NCBI GenBank assembly: GCA_958450365.1
Contig: CAUEEP010000891.1
Coordinates: 310,001-374,000, forward strand
From: Mesorhabditis belari
Taxonomy: Eukaryota; Nematoda; Chromadorea; Rhabditida; Rhabditidae
Length of the DNA: 64,000 nucleotides
Direction: 5' to 3'
Positions within the stretch are counted from its first letter, which is position 1; every line of letters begins with the position of its first letter. Positions 61,268-64,000 of the stretch are shown piece by piece. The notes beneath the pieces are model-generated. The model was not told the origin of the DNA and did no database searches. It worked only from the letters and a program-made list of their open reading frames with translations. A program made the position numbers and the translations under genes.

Positions 61268-62504
61268 TAGGTTGGCAAAAAAGAAATGCGCGTTTTCGTT
61301 AAAAGTTTATTTTATTATAAAAACAAGATAACAATACATTAATCCAAAAGGTATTCGCCATCTGCATGAATGAAACGTTCACGCAGAGAATGGATGCCCT
61401 TCTTGAATAACTCGACCGGCTGCGACTCGAAGAAGTTGGACACCCAAATTTGGACCTCGTCGCGGTTCTTGAACTTTTTCTCGGCCAAGGAGTGGTGCAT
61501 TGATCGGAACAGATGGTAGTCAGAAGGTGCCAAGTCTGGGCTGTATGGCGGATAAGGCAGGACTTCCCAGCTCATTTCTTCAATTTTCTGCTGGGTGACT
61601 TTTGCGACAAGCGGCCGAGCGTTGTCGTGGAGGAATTTTGTCGACGCCGTATCCACACCTTGACGTCGCAGCGCCTGGTCCACGCGGTCCAATTGGCCTT
61701 GGTAGAGGTTCGCCGTAACTGTTTGACCCGAATCCAGAACCTCAAAGTACACCCGGCCTTTACTGTTCCACCAAACACAAAGCATCACCTTTTTTCCGTG
61801 GATGTCCGGTTTTGGAGCTTCACCGGGGTCCAACCACTGCCGCTTTCTTGCTGTGTTGCCGTATTGGATCCACTTCTCATCCGACATAACAATGGAGTCG
61901 AAAAACCCACTGTTCTTGGCGCGGTGAGTGAGAATTCCGGCGATTGCGATGCGTGTCGCCTTGTTTGCGTCGGATAGCTTATGCGGTACCCATTTTCCGC
62001 ATCTATTCGTCTTGCCCATGCCATGCAGATGGTTCTCAATGATGACATGAGTGCAGCCGAACTGCCAGGTCGCGAGTGGTTTGGCGTGGATCCGACTCAA
62101 TGGCTTCCTTCAATGCGTCGTTGTCGATGATTTGAGGTCGACTCCCGTGTTTTTGGTCTTCCAAGCTTTCGTCGCCGTCTCGGAAGCGCAGAAACCATCG
62201 TTTACACTGACTTTCGGATAGAGCATCTTCGTCAAACACTTGCGATAGAGCGCCATAAGCTTCAGCAGCCGATTTGCCTTGCTTAAATTCATACCACAAG
62301 CAGGCCCGCAAACGAAATTTTTGGTCCGACATTTTCTAAACACTCTTTCTTGCAAAAAAACAAAGTAATCATAGACAAATTATATATCAAACGATGCGCA
62401 AGAACACGCTCTTTCCAATAGAATAAACTATTTTAAAAAATCTTTTACTGTGAATAAAATACAAATCAACAAACACGACGCTCATTTCTTTTTTGCCAAC
62501 CTAA
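61267..62504 (-). mobile_element. mariner transposon, about 1238 bp
   Basis: Both ends read ttaggttggcaaaaaagaaa inward, flanked by TA (61265-61266 and 62505-62506). TIR identity holds for about 25 bp and then decays. The single gene inside is frameshifted, so the element is not autonomous as assembled. Confidence 0.9.
61339..62332 (-). pseudogene. mariner transposase, frameshifted
   Basis: From the ATG at 62332 the first frame (MSDQKFRLRACLWYEFKQGK through QTTRDLAVRLHSCHH) ends near 62045. The second frame takes over at about 62055 (FGCTHVIIENHLHGMGKTNR, CGKWVPHKL) and runs to the stop at 61339. A single frame change near ctggcagttcggctgc restores the domain order. The catalytic triad is intact: IVMSDEKW, FLHDNARP and SPDLAPSDYHLF, with 34 residues between the last two Asp (DD34D). 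The WVPHKL and YSPDLAPSDYHLF motifs identify the mariner family. Confidence 0.88.
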
Positions 62505-62601
62505 TATATGAAATGCTTGTATTTTAAAATTACTAGACTATTACTAGACTCGTGCGCCTTTTGTATGATATGCTAAAACCGAGCTTATTCAGACACGATG
62601 T

Positions 62602-62625
62602 TGGGTTCGAACCCCACTCGCAGCA
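62602..62625 (+). pseudogene. tRNA-Leu 3' fragment
   Basis: gggttcgaaccccactcgca plus gca repeats the T arm and acceptor end of the tRNA-Leu at 60818, in inverse orientation. The 5' part is missing, which fixes the inner breakpoint of the palindrome. Confidence 0.85.
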
Positions 62626-64000
62626 AGATTCTTTTTGTTTTTTTATCAAATGATATTGGCAATTATATGTTTAGCTAAACATATCTGAATTTGCACCCTT
62701 AAATCATGAAAAGATAACAATAAAATCCTCATTGTGAATTTGAGTTGTTCTTTGACGTGCCAGTTATCGTTCTTTTATCTGTAAAACACAAATCATTAGT
62801 TGCAATCAAAATTATGTAAATAATAAGAAAAGGAGCCCAAATTTTGATAAAAAGTGAAGAAATTAATAAAGATACATTCGTTTCATAGTTTTGCGTTTTT
62901 TTGTAAAGGCTACGGTAGTTTACCCACGCTTTAGCGCGCAGAAAGTTGAACAACTCTATTTTTGCGTTCAAAAGGCATCAACTTTTCAAAGATTCACACA
63001 ATTAATCTATTTTTGGTATCAAAATGTGCAGAAGACACTGGAGCATCAAAATTTGGTATGGGACGCTCACCAAATTTTTTTTCGCCAAGAACCAGCCTGT
63101 AAAAGGGAGGCAATTTTGTTGTTTATATTGAAAAAAGCGATTTTTTCGAGATTTTTCGATTTAAAGAAAAATCTGTCAAACTGTTGCTGAAAATTCATTT
63201 AAATTCGTATTCAGGGCATTTTTTCGCATCGAATAGCACTTACGAATAGTCGTTTTAAGAGAAAACAGCGTTAAACTTTCGGGAAAACGATAGAATGAGT
63301 TTCACCGCTTAATTCGACTATGATAAATCCAAATCTGGCCTCAAAATTGGACAAAATGTGTTTGCTTTGCTACAATAATCAAATGTGATATCTTTTTGAG
63401 CTGTATATCATTACTTTATTTATGTAAGCATGAAAAAGTGACAACGGAAAATGTTTAATTTACAAAATGACACATAGTAAACTTATTGAAAGAAGAGGGA
63501 AATTGTAGAGATCGAAGAATAAATTAATTCTATTCAAACACAAATTCAATGACTATCTAGGAAAATTTCAATTTCAATTTAAACTCGAACTTGTTAAATG
63601 AACAAATAATAAAGAGGAATTCAGGCACTATCTTTAACTACTTTACACTTGATCCAACCAAATCAGGCGAGATTCAGACAAGTACGATCTCGATGGCCCT
63701 TGAGCCAGCACTGTATCGATTTCTGATTACTTTCTAAAAGGATGGCTGCTCAGTTTGTTTGAAGAATCTCAAGTCTAACAGTTAATATTTGCTGTATCCG
63801 TTCAACTTAAACTCTAACACTTTTTTAAAGGGTAAATTTTTGAAAGTAATGATAAATCTGAATTCTGGCACGATCTTCAAACCAATTTACGTGAATTCCT
63901 AAGAAACAATAATGTTACAAGAAAATTATAAGCTATAAGCTGACCAAGAAGCATTACTTTTTTACAAATCCTGTTCAAAACCTTAAACTGTAAAGTGATG

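Larger units (their letters stand above)
59413..64000. repeat. Large palindrome, arms about 1.4 kb
   Basis: 59413-60841 and 62602-64000 are inverse copies with few differences (catcactttacagtttaagg at 59413 is the complement of the last bases of the window). The inner ends fall inside the tRNA-Leu gene. The 1.76-kb spacer holds the rest of that tRNA, a perfect hairpin and a mariner element. Parts of the arms (60360-60560, 62885-63090) also occur in the foldback at 35.4-36.8 kb. The right arm may continue past the window. Confidence 0.9.

Overview
The window is nuclear DNA of a nematode, most likely a rhabditid. The evidence is a canonical SL1 spliced-leader RNA gene placed head to head with a 5S rRNA copy, a cuticle-collagen C-terminus, a secreted C-type lectin gene, short introns ending in TTTCAG or TTTTAG, trans-splice-like acceptors at start codons, and Tc1 and mariner elements. 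The DNA is AT-rich. Most non-coding space is miniature transposons with TA target sites, foldbacks and minisatellites. I cannot name the species.

Layout. 1-107: end of a cuticle collagen gene. 2.6-31.1 kb: a minus-strand set of 21 short exons that I assembled by hand. It starts with a signal peptide, continues through charged low-complexity sequence, and ends in His-rich micro-exons with a repeated HARQG(H/L)AANP(D/E)N motif. Exons from the fourth onward are all phase 0. It is either one 28-kb gene or two tandem related genes. A 9.6-kb gap inside it (10.1-19.7 kb) holds a 5S/SL1 pair and a plus-strand two-domain C-type lectin gene whose fourth-to-sixth exon junctions do not stay in frame. 31.1-42.2 kb has no recognised gene: it holds foldbacks, minisatellites and two decayed SL1 copies. 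42.2-49.1 kb: an intact 15-exon amino-acid transporter (AAAP family, 518 aa), whose introns hold two opposed tRNA-Arg genes, an SL1 copy, a 265-bp MITE and a transposase relic. 50.4-52.1 kb: an apparently intact Tc1-type transposon. 53.4-56.7 kb: a heat-shock-element-led Hsp70 locus in which two ATPase domains are joined head to tail in one open frame with no substrate-binding domain. 56.7-64 kb: MITEs, then a palindrome with arms of about 1.4 kb whose inner ends lie in a tRNA-Leu gene and whose spacer carries a frameshifted mariner.

The genes do not form an operon or a pathway. What links parts of the window is transposition and duplication: one MITE at 9.0 kb carries a copy of the exon 3/intron 3 boundary of the transporter gene 35 kb away; one MITE sits in a decanucleotide array; one sits in a duplicated segment whose empty-site counterpart is also in the window. 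Strongest points for follow-up are the double-ATPase Hsp70, the His-rich micro-exon gene, the gene-fragment-bearing MITE, and the Tc1 transposase with an enlarged D-to-E spacing. All splice models are read by eye without transcript data.
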